Made by a program: the position numbers and the translations under genes. 64,000 nt of DNA from Bacteroidales bacterium UBA6431 (GTDB lineage Bacteria > Bacteroidota > Bacteroidia > Bacteroidales > UBA932): positions 25,472 through 89,471 of the forward strand of contig DJOT01000051.1 in the NCBI GenBank assembly GCA_002439095.1, written 5' to 3'. Shown here piece by piece: positions 37,582-45,957 of this stretch (position 1 is the stretch's first letter; each line of letters opens with the position of its first letter). The notes below the pieces were generated by a model. It did no database searches and had not been told where the DNA came from. It saw only the letters and a list, made by a program, of their open reading frames with translations.

Positions 37582-38986
37582 CAGATTCTCCCTCACGGAG
37601 ACAGAACTGCGCGCACTGGTGGCGGAGGGAATGCGCTCCGGCGGAGACTGGTGTGACCTGTATTTCGAGGACACGGAATACGGCGACCTTCTGCTGCGCG
37701 ACGGGGAGGTTTCCTCTGGAGGACACCATATAGATTACGGATGCGGTATCCGTGTCCTCAAAGGAGAGAAGACCGGCTACGCTTATGCTGAAAGCACAGA
37801 CATGAAGTCCCTGATATCAGCTGCAGCCGCAGCCGGAGCCATCGCCACACAGGCATCGGCATCTACTGATTTCTCCACGCAAAGGCTCAACGCAAACATC
37901 TCTGAGATAGACAGATACCCGATGCTACTTGACTGGAGAGCCGCCGATACGGTGGAGATGGTCACCTTTCTGAAAAGGCTTGACAAGAGGATACGCAGCC
38001 TGGACAGCCGCGTGATAAAGGTGATCGCGGCACTTTCCTGGTCAGTAAGTGACATCCTCATGTACAACTCCCTCGGGGAGCTTACCTGCGACCGCAGGCC
38101 CCTGGGGAGCATCAGTGTGCAGACAATCTTCCAGCAAGCAGGCAGGACAGAAAACAGCAGCGTCTCCCGCAGTCTCAGAGAAGGTGTGGAAATGATAGGC
38201 GACGAAGTGCTTGAAGACCTCGCGCAGAGAGCGGTCAAAGGCATGGACGAGCGCTTCGAAGCCCGTCGGCCTAAAGGCGGACAGATGCCGGTCGTAATGG
38301 GGGCCGGTGCCTCAGGCATCCTGCTGCACGAAGCCATGGGACATGCTTTCGAGGCGGACTTCAACCGCAAGGGCCAGTCGATATTCGCGGACAAGATGGG
38401 AAAACGGATCTGCCCGGCCGGGATCAATATCCTTGATGACGGCACCCTGCATGCCAACAGGGGCGCCTGCAACTACGATGACGAGGGAATCCCCGGGCAG
38501 AAGACTTATATGGTGACTGACGGAGTCTTGACCTCATATCTGCATGACCGCATAAGCGCAGCCTGGTATGGCGTACCGCCAACCGGCAACGGACGCAGGG
38601 AATCATTCAGGTACAACCCGATTCCAAGAATGAGGGCGACCTACATGGAAAGCGGTGACAAGGGCAGCGTATCGGACTTGATAGCCTCGGTACAGCGAGG
38701 CATCTACGTTGACCAGTTCGCCAACGGGCAGGTCAAGATAGGCGAAGGTGACTTCACTTTCTATGTCCGCAGCGGCTTCCTCATAGAAGGAGGCAGGCTT
38801 ACCATGCCTGTCAAGGATATCAATATAATCGGCAACGGACCGCAGGCTCTCGCTGACATTGAGGCTGTGGCATCGGACTTGAAGATAGATGAGAGCACAT
38901 GGACCTGCGGGAAGGAACAGAGCGTGGCCGTTTCGTGCGGAATACCGTCCGTTCTGATACGCAATCTCACTGTTGGAGGAGAATGA
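37568..38986 (+). CDS. tldD: TldD-like metalloprotease subunit
   Basis: 472 residues. The TldD zinc motif HEAMGHAFEAD (HExxxH) is present with the following QSIFADKMGKRI and the family block SGFLIEGGRLTMPVKDINIIGNG (split here: SGFLIEGGRLT, then MPVKDINIIGNG). TldD pairs with TldE/PmbA in a heterodimer that degrades unfolded peptides and trims some RiPP precursors. It overlaps the kinase gene by 14 nt and is followed after 1 nt by tldE. Confidence 0.94.
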   Translation: MKNIDRFSLTETELRALVAEGMRSGGDWCDLYFEDTEYGDLLLRDGEVSSGGHHIDYGCGIRVLKGEKTGYAYAESTDMKSLISAAAAAGAIATQASASTDFSTQRLNANISEIDRYPMLLDWRAADTVEMVTFLKRLDKRIRSLDSRVIKVIAALSWSVSDILMYNSLGELTCDRRPLGSISVQTIFQQAGRTENSSVSRSLREGVEMIGDEVLEDLAQRAVKGMDERFEARRPKGGQMPVVMGAGASGILLHEAMGHAFEADFNRKGQSIFADKMGKRICPAGINILDDGTLHANRGACNYDDEGIPGQKTYMVTDGVLTSYLHDRISAAWYGVPPTGNGRRESFRYNPIPRMRATYMESGDKGSVSDLIASVQRGIYVDQFANGQVKIGEGDFTFYVRSGFLIEGGRLTMPVKDINIIGNGPQALADIEAVASDLKIDESTWTCGKEQSVAVSCGIPSVLIRNLTVGGE

Positions 38987-38987
38987 C

Positions 38988-40304
38988 ATGATTGACAAAA
39001 AGGACATAGAACTTGTAAAAGAAAGCCTGCAGATGGCACTCGATGCAGGGGCTGACAAAGCCCGTGCGACCTTGTGCAGAAGCGAGGAGGATCTTGTCGC
39101 CACCCTCAACGGAGAGGTTGACAGGGTCACACGCTGCGAGGACAGTTCACTGAGTTTCGCTCTTTTCGCTGACGGGCGCTTCGGAAGTTTCTCCACCAAC
39201 AAACTGAACCCGGATTCGCTCCGCGACTTTCTGGAGAGTTCAGTCAAGACAGTCAAGACCATATCGCCGGACGCATGCAGGGATCTTCCTGAATTGCAGC
39301 GCTGCTGCAAGACGGCACTCACCGGGGACGAGTTGGAACTGACAGATTGTCAGCGGAAAGAAATGACCCCGCAAAAAAGGATCCGGACGGCACTTGATGC
39401 CTCCGTCTACCACGAAGGCATACTCTCGGAAGAGGGCGAGTACTCTGACAGCATATATGAGACAGTGGTCATGGACACCAATGGCATGCTCTGCCTGCAC
39501 AGCGAGACCTCATTTGACTACGGTGTCGAAATCACCATAGAGCAGGACGGCGAGAAATACAGCGGCTACTGGTGGGACTCCGCCTCGCATCTTGACGGGC
39601 TCGATGCCCGCTCCTGCGGCGAGAAAGCTCTTGAGAAAGCCCGCGCACAAGCCGGCTCTGACGCCATCGAAGGTGGCAAATACAACATGGTAATTGACAG
39701 CGAAGTGGCATCCAAGGTGGTATCCCCCATCCTGAGAGCCCTCAATGCTTTCTCCATACAGCAGAACAATTCGTTCCTCATGGACAGTCTCGGCAAGAGA
39801 CTGTTTCCTGAAGGGTTGACGATAATGGATCTGCCGCATATCAAAGGGCAGACCTGCTCCAAACTCTTCGACTCGGAGGGGGTAGCCACAGCCGAAGCTC
39901 CGATCATAAAAGATGGCGAAGTCTGCGAATATTTCGTCAACACCTACATGTCACACAAACTCGGCATCTCCCCTACCGTAGAGGAAGCGACAAGGCCGAA
40001 AGTCCTTCCATGGCCTTCGAGAGGGCTCGGAAGAGACGAGATCATGAAAATGTGCGGTGACGGTATCCTGGTGACGGATTTCAACGGAGGCAACAGCAAT
40101 CCTGTGACAGGAGATTTCTCCTATGGCATTGAGGGTTTTCTGTTCAAGGATGGAAAAATCTCAAGGCCTGTAAGCGGCATGCTTGTCACCGGCAACTTCC
40201 TCAACTTGTGGAAAGGCCTGATCGCAGCCGGAGACGATGCCCGGGCCTGCATGTCGAAACTCATACCCACATTGGCTTTCGCCGATGTGGATTTCAGCGG
40301 ATAA
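38988..40304 (+). CDS. tldE: TldE/PmbA-like subunit
   Basis: 438 residues from the ATG at 38988; a GGAGGA Shine-Dalgarno at 38975-38980 fixes this start over an upstream TTG. TldD/PmbA family fold with PTVEEATRPKVLPW, NPVTGDFSYGIEGFLFKDGK and the partner-type absence of HExxxH, as expected for the non-catalytic subunit. No RiPP precursor gene is evident nearby. Confidence 0.92.
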   Translation: MIDKKDIELVKESLQMALDAGADKARATLCRSEEDLVATLNGEVDRVTRCEDSSLSFALFADGRFGSFSTNKLNPDSLRDFLESSVKTVKTISPDACRDLPELQRCCKTALTGDELELTDCQRKEMTPQKRIRTALDASVYHEGILSEEGEYSDSIYETVVMDTNGMLCLHSETSFDYGVEITIEQDGEKYSGYWWDSASHLDGLDARSCGEKALEKARAQAGSDAIEGGKYNMVIDSEVASKVVSPILRALNAFSIQQNNSFLMDSLGKRLFPEGLTIMDLPHIKGQTCSKLFDSEGVATAEAPIIKDGEVCEYFVNTYMSHKLGISPTVEEATRPKVLPWPSRGLGRDEIMKMCGDGILVTDFNGGNSNPVTGDFSYGIEGFLFKDGKISRPVSGMLVTGNFLNLWKGLIAAGDDARACMSKLIPTLAFADVDFSG

Positions 40305-40323
40305 CAATTTAATTTTAAAGACA

Positions 40324-40935
40324 ATGAAAGTAGAAAAGAACAAGGTGGTGGCTGTAAGCTACGAACTCAATGTTGAAGGCAAGACAGCCGACAAAGCGGG
40401 CTCTGACGCCCCGCTCGAATACATACACGGGACAGGGATGCTCCTCCCCAAATTCGAATCAGAACTCGAGAACAAGGAACCGGGCGACAAGTTCGAATTC
40501 ACCCTCACCCCGGAAGAGGGGTATGGCACATACGACCCCAAGTACAAGGTGGACATCCCGAAGAGCGCATTCGAGATAGACGGCAAGGTACGCGAGGATC
40601 TGCTCGTGCCGGGCAACATCATCCCTATGCTCAACTCCGCCGGGCAGGTAGTCCAGGGCAAGGTTGAATCAGTAGGCGCGGACAGCGTGACAATGGATTT
40701 CAATCATCCGATGGCAGGCAAGACCCTGCATTTCACCGGCAAGGTTGAGAACGTGCGCGAAGCCAGCGAGAAAGAACTCAAGGAGGGGCTGCACGGAGAA
40801 TATCTCCCGAAGGAAGGATGCCACTGCGGTGACGGTTGCAACTGCGGTGATGGTTGTGACTGCGGATGCAAGGACGGCAAGGAGTGTTCTTGCGGAGATG
40901 AGTGCAACTGCGGCAAAGACTGCGACTGCAAATAA
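40324..40935 (+). CDS. SlyD-like FKBP peptidyl-prolyl isomerase with 13-cysteine tail
   Basis: 203 residues from ATG 40324, 19 nt after tldE. Residues 1-150 form the FKBP domain with the SlyD insert-in-flap layout: YIHGTGMLLPKFE, FTLTPEEGYGTYDP, PGNIIPML, DFNHPMAGKTLHF. Residues 166-202 carry 13 cysteines, mostly as CxC pairs separated by Gly/Asp (CHCGD, CNCGD, CDCGC, CSCGD, CNCGK, CDC). SlyD proteins have metal-binding His/Cys-rich tails used in nickel handling; this tail is almost purely cysteine and resembles a metallothionein. It is a cytoplasmic folding helper and a likely metal chelator. Confidence 0.92.
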   Translation: MKVEKNKVVAVSYELNVEGKTADKAGSDAPLEYIHGTGMLLPKFESELENKEPGDKFEFTLTPEEGYGTYDPKYKVDIPKSAFEIDGKVREDLLVPGNIIPMLNSAGQVVQGKVESVGADSVTMDFNHPMAGKTLHFTGKVENVREASEKELKEGLHGEYLPKEGCHCGDGCNCGDGCDCGCKDGKECSCGDECNCGKDCDCK

Positions 40936-40944
40936 AATCCGGTT

Positions 40945-42012
40945 CTGAAAACAGCCGTTGTCATACTCAACTGGAACACCAGGGATTATCTGGCTCAGTT
41001 CATCCCTGCCATAGAGGAAAGCCTCTGCGGCAGGGATGCGGAGCTTGTAGTAGCCGACAACGGAAGCACAGACGGTTCGGCGGAAATGCTTTCACTGCAT
41101 TTCCCGGGAATCAAGACCATTGTCCTGGACCGCAACTACGGTTTCACCGGAGGGTACAACCGTGCCGTCACAGCTCTTCTCTCCGACTCGGCGACGCGGC
41201 CGGAATACCTGATCCTGCTCAACTCCGACATACTTGTCGAACCGGGTTGGCTCGATGAACTCACAAAATATATGGACTCCCATCCCGGATGCGGTGTGTG
41301 CGGCCCTAAACTGTTGGCGCTCATACATGAAGGCGGGGAGTACATCCAAACTGACAGACTCGAATACGCCGGTGCGGCAGGAGGTTATATTGACCGTTTC
41401 GGCTATCCGTTCTGCCGCGGCAGAGTCTTGTCGCGTACGGATTCCGACGGGCCTGAGTATTCGTCAGCAAAGGATGTGCTGTGGGTGTCCGGAGCATGTC
41501 TGATGACAAGGGCGTCACTATGGGAAGAGCTTGGAGGGCTGGATGACAGGTTCTTCGCCCACATGGAGGAGATAGACTACTGCTGGCGGGTGCAGCTCGA
41601 CGGGCACAGTGTAAGCATAGTCCCGTCATCGCGCGTCTGGCATCTCGGTGGCGGCACACTTCCAAGGACTTCGGTGTCCAAACTGAGGCTCAACTACCGC
41701 AACGGACTGCTGCTTCTGGACAACAACCTCGCCGCCACCATCGGTCCTTTCAGGGCACGCGCCCGGATGCTCACAAGGATCTTGCTTGATGACCTGAGCG
41801 CAGCCGTCTATCTCATTGAAGGCAAGGCGGATTTCTGCAGGGCAGTGTTCCAGGCGCACCGCGAATACCGGAAACTGCGCACCGCAGCGCAGCGCACCGT
41901 CAGACATCCACAGGCTGTTTGCGGCGTCATGCCGCTGTGCATCATCTGGGAATCGCTGCTGCGGGGCGACAAGATTTTTGATTATTTGAAAAAGTATGAA
42001 GATAGTCATTGA
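40945..42012 (+). CDS. GT2-family glycosyltransferase with apparent CTG start
   Basis: 355 residues if started at CTG 40945. The sequence (L)KTAVVILNWNTRDYL is the invariant GT2 N-terminus, so translation must begin at or just before it, yet no ATG, GTG or TTG lies in frame between the preceding stop (40933-40935) and codon 46. Other motifs: VVADNGSTDGSAE, LDRNYGFTGGYNRAV, LLNSDILVEPGWL and EEIDYCWR. It resembles rhamnosyl or related transferases of surface polysaccharide synthesis. It is in the same frame as the FKBP gene, separated by a single TAA. It overlaps trkA by 17 nt. Confidence 0.82.
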   Translation: MKTAVVILNWNTRDYLAQFIPAIEESLCGRDAELVVADNGSTDGSAEMLSLHFPGIKTIVLDRNYGFTGGYNRAVTALLSDSATRPEYLILLNSDILVEPGWLDELTKYMDSHPGCGVCGPKLLALIHEGGEYIQTDRLEYAGAAGGYIDRFGYPFCRGRVLSRTDSDGPEYSSAKDVLWVSGACLMTRASLWEELGGLDDRFFAHMEEIDYCWRVQLDGHSVSIVPSSRVWHLGGGTLPRTSVSKLRLNYRNGLLLLDNNLAATIGPFRARARMLTRILLDDLSAAVYLIEGKADFCRAVFQAHREYRKLRTAAQRTVRHPQAVCGVMPLCIIWESLLRGDKIFDYLKKYEDSH

Positions 42013-43357
42013 AGGCGCAGGAGAGGTCGGTTCTCACCTTGCGAAGATGCTCCGCTCCGAGGGCAACGAAATCACTGTCATCGACGACAATCCGCAGAGG
42101 CTTGAGCCTATGTCCTCCGGCACGGACGTGGAGACCGTCCTCGGCAGCCCGTCGTCAATCAAGGTCCTCAAGGAAGCGGGAGTGCCGCAGGCGGACTTGT
42201 ATATAGCCGTATACCCTTTTGCCCCGCAGGAGGTCAACATCGTGGGGGCGCTGCTCGCCAAGAGGCTCGGAGCGGCCAAAGTGATCGCAAGAATCAGCGA
42301 CGAGGACTTCCTGTCCGCAGAAAACAAACTGCTGTTCAAGGAGATGGGCATCGAGATGATGTTTTATCCCGAAAGAATCGCGGCCGATGAGATTATCGAC
42401 TTTCTCAACCACAACTCCACGGCCGAGACCATGGAGTTCGCTCGCGGGAAACTTCAGATTGCCGTGTTCAAGCTCAACGAGGAGTCCCCTCTGCTTGATC
42501 TTAAACTCTCCGAGTTCATCAGCACAATAGCCCCCGAAGACCTTAAACAGTTCAGGGTCATAGCGATCTCCCGTGACGGCAAGACGATCATCCCGAAACT
42601 CAACACCAAATTCCTCTTCGGCGACCTCGTCTTCACAATCTCCCGGAGAGAGGGAGTTGCGGCGCTGCATAAACTATTCGGAAAGAGCAATATAGAGATA
42701 AGCAGCGCATTCATCCTCGGCGGCGGACGGACCTCCGAGATGCTGGCAAGGTCACTCGCCGCAAGCGGCATAGGCGTCAAGATTGTCGAAAAAGACAGGG
42801 AGCGCTGCATCCATCTGTCGGAGAACCTGCCGGACTCCGTGCTGGTCATCAATGGTGACGGGCGAAATTCCGACTTCCTGTACGAAGAAGGTATACAACA
42901 ATACGATGCGTTCATCGCCCTCGGAGACAGCGATGAGAGCAATGTCCTCTCATGCGTGGTAGCCCGCAAATTCGGAGTTGCCCGCACTGTGGCTGAAGTG
43001 GAGAACATCGAGTATATACGGCTCGCTGAAGAGATGGGCGTGGACAATGTCATCAACCGCAAGCTGATCACGGCCGGAAGGATATTCCGCCTCACGCTCT
43101 CGGGCAAAGCCAGGTTCGTCAGATACATGGCGGGCACGAACACCGAAGTCATGGAATACACGGTCGCACCGGACGCTCCGATCACGAGGGCGCCGCTCAA
43201 GGAACTCGACTTTCCCCAGAACGCCATCATAGTCGGTGTCATCCGGGGCAACGATGCATGCATCGCTGTGGGAGACACCAAGATCGAGGCCTACGACCGG
43301 GTGGCCATCTTCGCTCTCCCCGAGTCGCTCAGAGAGATAGACCGCTTCTTCAGGTGA
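41996..43357 (+). CDS. trkA: Trk potassium uptake system NAD-binding subunit TrkA
   Basis: 453 residues with two RCK halves. The first has GAGEVGSHLA at the N-terminus, VIDDNPQRLE and ISDEDF; the second has ILGGGRTSEMLA (about 240) and VEKDRERC. Each half has a TrkA_N Rossmann fold followed by a TrkA_C domain. It gates the membrane subunit TrkH in response to nucleotides; no trkH is in this window. Start overlaps the glycosyltransferase gene by 17 nt. Confidence 0.94.
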   Translation: MKIVIEGAGEVGSHLAKMLRSEGNEITVIDDNPQRLEPMSSGTDVETVLGSPSSIKVLKEAGVPQADLYIAVYPFAPQEVNIVGALLAKRLGAAKVIARISDEDFLSAENKLLFKEMGIEMMFYPERIAADEIIDFLNHNSTAETMEFARGKLQIAVFKLNEESPLLDLKLSEFISTIAPEDLKQFRVIAISRDGKTIIPKLNTKFLFGDLVFTISRREGVAALHKLFGKSNIEISSAFILGGGRTSEMLARSLAASGIGVKIVEKDRERCIHLSENLPDSVLVINGDGRNSDFLYEEGIQQYDAFIALGDSDESNVLSCVVARKFGVARTVAEVENIEYIRLAEEMGVDNVINRKLITAGRIFRLTLSGKARFVRYMAGTNTEVMEYTVAPDAPITRAPLKELDFPQNAIIVGVIRGNDACIAVGDTKIEAYDRVAIFALPESLREIDRFFR

Positions 43358-43409
43358 CAGAATGTCACTGGCAGGGCTTTTGATTCTTGACGGTGCAAAA
43401 GATTTGATC

Positions 43410-43988
43410 ATGGCAGAAAAAGAAAATATCAAGACGGAGCCGGAAATTGAGGAGAAGGCTCCTGAAGTTGAAGATACGAAAAAGAACGAGCGCAAGAAAG
43501 AAGAGCGTAAAAAAGAAGAACGCAAGGAGGAGGAGCTGAAAAAGAAAGTTTCCGAACTCACTGACAAACTGGCGAAAGAGAAGGATGACTATCTGCGCTT
43601 GATGGCAGAGTTCGAGACGTTCCGCAGACGCTCCGCAGAAGAGAGGCTTTCGCTGACCGCTTCGGCTTCAGCCGAGACAGTCAAGGGAATGCTTCCTGTA
43701 CTTGATGCCTGCGAGAGGGCCATGGAGATGCTCGCATCTTCAGCAGATGAGGCTGCCAAGGAAGGCACTAACCTCATCTACACCAAGCTGATGGACTACC
43801 TCAAATCCAAAGGACTCGCCAAAATCGAGGCCAAAGGCGAGAAGTTCGACACCGACATGCACGAGGCTGTCACCCAGGTACCGGCCCCTTCAGAGGACAT
43901 GAAAGGCAAGGTGGTGGATGTCATCCAGACCGGGTACACTTTCAACGGGAAGGTGCTCCGCTATGCGAAGGTTGTTGTAGGAGCATAA
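43410..43988 (+). CDS. grpE: Nucleotide exchange factor GrpE
   Basis: 192 residues from ATG 43410 (MAEKENIK); an upstream ATG at 43362 adds 16 residues unlike GrpE. A charged coiled coil (KKNERKKEERKKEERKEEE) is followed by LRLMAEFETFRRR, MLPVLDACERAM, GEKFDTDMHEAV and the C-terminal beta domain ending GYTFNGKVLRYAKVVV. GrpE releases ADP from DnaK. dnaJ follows after 6 nt; dnaK is not adjacent. Confidence 0.95.
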   Translation: MAEKENIKTEPEIEEKAPEVEDTKKNERKKEERKKEERKEEELKKKVSELTDKLAKEKDDYLRLMAEFETFRRRSAEERLSLTASASAETVKGMLPVLDACERAMEMLASSADEAAKEGTNLIYTKLMDYLKSKGLAKIEAKGEKFDTDMHEAVTQVPAPSEDMKGKVVDVIQTGYTFNGKVLRYAKVVVGA

Positions 43989-43994
43989 AACATT

Positions 43995-45173
43995 ATGGCA
44001 GAGAAAAGAGATTACTATGAGGTGCTCGGCCTTCAGAAAGGGGCCAGCGCCGATGACATAAAGAGCGCATACCGCAAGGCGGCGCTCAAATGGCATCCGG
44101 ACCGTTGGGTAAGCGGTACGGACGAGGAGAAGAAGACCGCCGAGGAGAAGTTCAAGGAGGCTTCCGAGGCATATTCCGTATTGAGTGACCCGGACAAGAA
44201 GGCCAAATACGATCAGTTCGGCTTCGCCGGTGTCGGAGACACTTCCGGAAGCCAGAACTGGGCCCAGGACTTCGGCAGTCTAGACGACCTGCTGAAAAAC
44301 ATCTTCGGAGGTGGCGGATTCAGTTTCGGAGGCTCCTCATTCGGAGGGGGTTCCCCGTTCGGAGGCAGAAGCCAGAGGAGTTCAGGCTCCCGCGTGGTGA
44401 GGGGCAACGACCTCGGTGTCAAGGTGCGCCTCACCCTGGAGGAGATTGCCTCCGGGTGCGAGAAGACCATCACCGTCGAGCGCAACAGGCCATGTCCAGC
44501 CTGCGGCGGCAAGGGAACGACCAACGCGTCTGATGTCAAGATATGCCCTACCTGCAAGGGAACGGGCCAGGTGGTGACGGGCAGTTTCATATTCACCCAG
44601 ACCACTACTTGCCCCAACTGCAAGGGCTCAGGCAAAATAGTCACCAATCCGTGCAGCCAGTGCCACGGCACCGGAGTCGTCAAGGTTCGGGAGAACGTGA
44701 CCGTCAAGATTCCGGCAGGGGTCGAGGACGGCATGCAGCTGACAGTACAGGGCGGTGGGGACACCGGTCCAATGGGAGGAGTCAACGGGGATCTCTATGT
44801 CACCATTGAGGAGATACCTCATGCCCTCTTCAAGAGGGAGGGACAGAACCTCTTCTACACAAAAGTGATAAGGGTAACCGATGCCATACTCGGATGCGAG
44901 ATCACGGTTCCTTGCCTTGACGGGCCTCAGACCGTGAAACTGCCTGCCGGCACCCAGTCCGGAACAGTGCAGAAGCTCCGCGGCAAAGGTCTTCCTTCAG
45001 TCAACGGCTACGGCAAGGGCGACCTCTACATAAAGATCCTGATCTGGGTTCCTCACAAACTGAGCAAGAGCGAGAAAGACGCAATCGAGGCGATGAGGGG
45101 CAGCGATTCGTTCAAGCCGGCACCTACAAGGGACGACATGACGATCTTCAAAAAAGAGAGCGAATTCTTTTAA
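43995..45173 (+). CDS. dnaJ: Chaperone DnaJ
   Basis: 392 residues. J domain with HPD in KWHPDRW, then a Gly/Phe-rich linker (about 98-130: FGGGGFSFGGSSFGGG), four zinc-finger repeats (CPACGGKG, CPTCKGTG, CPNCKGSG, CSQCHGTG) and the C-terminal substrate-binding domains. It delivers unfolded clients to DnaK. The J domain has a small insert (WVSGTDEEKKT) common in Bacteroidetes. Last gene of the 12-gene run. Confidence 0.97.
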   Translation: MAEKRDYYEVLGLQKGASADDIKSAYRKAALKWHPDRWVSGTDEEKKTAEEKFKEASEAYSVLSDPDKKAKYDQFGFAGVGDTSGSQNWAQDFGSLDDLLKNIFGGGGFSFGGSSFGGGSPFGGRSQRSSGSRVVRGNDLGVKVRLTLEEIASGCEKTITVERNRPCPACGGKGTTNASDVKICPTCKGTGQVVTGSFIFTQTTTCPNCKGSGKIVTNPCSQCHGTGVVKVRENVTVKIPAGVEDGMQLTVQGGGDTGPMGGVNGDLYVTIEEIPHALFKREGQNLFYTKVIRVTDAILGCEITVPCLDGPQTVKLPAGTQSGTVQKLRGKGLPSVNGYGKGDLYIKILIWVPHKLSKSEKDAIEAMRGSDSFKPAPTRDDMTIFKKESEFF

Positions 45174-45201
45174 AAAATTTTGGAGGTTCGCGATTATTGC
45201 C

Positions 45202-45209
45202 TATCTTTG
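45202..45209 (+). promoter_or_regulatory. -7 box (TATCTTTG) of rplS
   Basis: Exact TAnnTTTG, 67 nt upstream of rplS. Confidence 0.6.
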
Positions 45210-45276
45210 CAATCCGAAAACGGCAGCCGCTCTTCAGACGGTTTGATGATGCTGCAATTAGAACATAATTCAGATT

Positions 45277-45657
45277 ATGGATTTGATGAAAATAGTGGAG
45301 CAGTCCTTCAGCGAGAACAAGGCTGCATCCTACCCGGAGTTCAAGGCAGGTGACACAATCACCGTGACCTACAAGATCAAGGAAGGCGACAAGTTCAGAC
45401 TTCAGAGCTTCCGCGGAGTAGTTCTCCAGATTTGCGGAGCTACCCCTTTCACCAAGACCTTTACTATCCGTAAGGTGTCCAACGGAGTCGGAGTCGAGAG
45501 GATTTTCCCTTACGAGTCTCCAGCCATCGAGAAGATTGAACTCAACAAAGTCGGAAAGGTTCGTCGCGCACGTATCTTCTACCTCCGCAACCTTGCAGGT
45601 AAGAAGGCCCGCATCAAGGAGGCAAAGCGCAACGTGAAGGAAACCCCGGCAGAATAA
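45277..45657 (+). CDS. rplS: 50S ribosomal protein L19
   Basis: 126 residues with the L19 core FKAGDTITVTYKIKEGDK, FTIRKVSNGVGVERIFP and KVGKVRRARIFYLR, then a basic tail. It sits at the subunit interface. A weak hairpin (45665-45679) and a tRNA gene follow, so the tRNA may be read through from this promoter. Confidence 0.97.
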   Translation: MDLMKIVEQSFSENKAASYPEFKAGDTITVTYKIKEGDKFRLQSFRGVVLQICGATPFTKTFTIRKVSNGVGVERIFPYESPAIEKIELNKVGKVRRARIFYLRNLAGKKARIKEAKRNVKETPAE

Positions 45658-45686
45658 ATAACAGACCGGTTCGTCCGGTTTGACTT

Positions 45687-45760
45687 GGCGCCTTAGCTCA
45701 GCTGAATAGAGCATTTGACTACGGATCAAAAGGTCGCAGGTTTGAATCCTGCAGGCGTCA
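45687..45760 (+). tRNA. tRNA-Arg (ACG)
   Basis: 74 nt cloverleaf. Acceptor arms GGCGCCT and AGGCGTC pair fully with one G-U. The anticodon stem is TTTGA/TCAAA with loop CTACGGA, giving anticodon ACG (45721-45723), read as ICG after editing. The T arm has GGTTTGAATCC. Discriminator A at 45760; CCA is not encoded. Confidence 0.95.
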
Positions 45761-45763
45761 CAA

Positions 45764-45797
45764 AATACCGACTGGATGATTCCAGCCGGTATTTTTT
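45764..45797 (+). terminator. Terminator after tRNA-Arg
   Basis: Stem AATACCG-CTGGA/TCCAG-CGGTATT with one bulged mismatch, then six T. Directly follows the tRNA. Confidence 0.9.
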
Positions 45798-45827
45798 GTC
45801 TTATGGCGTTCACGCATCTTCTGAAAT

Positions 45828-45942
45828 GTCCACTTGTCCACAACAGGCGCAACAATATACTGTCTATCAATTATTTAACATTGACATCTGTCCACATCAC
45901 GATGCACCGCCAAAGCCCTTTCCGGGCTAACTTTGCATCGTG
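45828..45942 (+). promoter_or_regulatory. Control region of the outer-membrane barrel gene
   Basis: Contains a TAACTTTG -7 box at 45928-45935, three GTCCAC hexamers (45828, 45836, 45890), and a 9-bp inverted repeat CACGATGCA/TGCATCGTG (45898-45906 and 45934-45942) that overlaps the end of the -7 box. The inverted repeat encloses a second hairpin. This is more structure than seen at other promoters here; a regulator, perhaps the TPR-HTH protein encoded downstream, may bind it. Confidence 0.5.
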
Positions 45943-45957
45943 AAAAAAACGGACAGA

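Noticed and set aside
45687..45760. tRNA-Arg as integration site of the mobile element
   Set aside because: It lies over 5 kb from the integrase, with conserved genes between, and I saw no second copy of the tRNA 3' end near the element.
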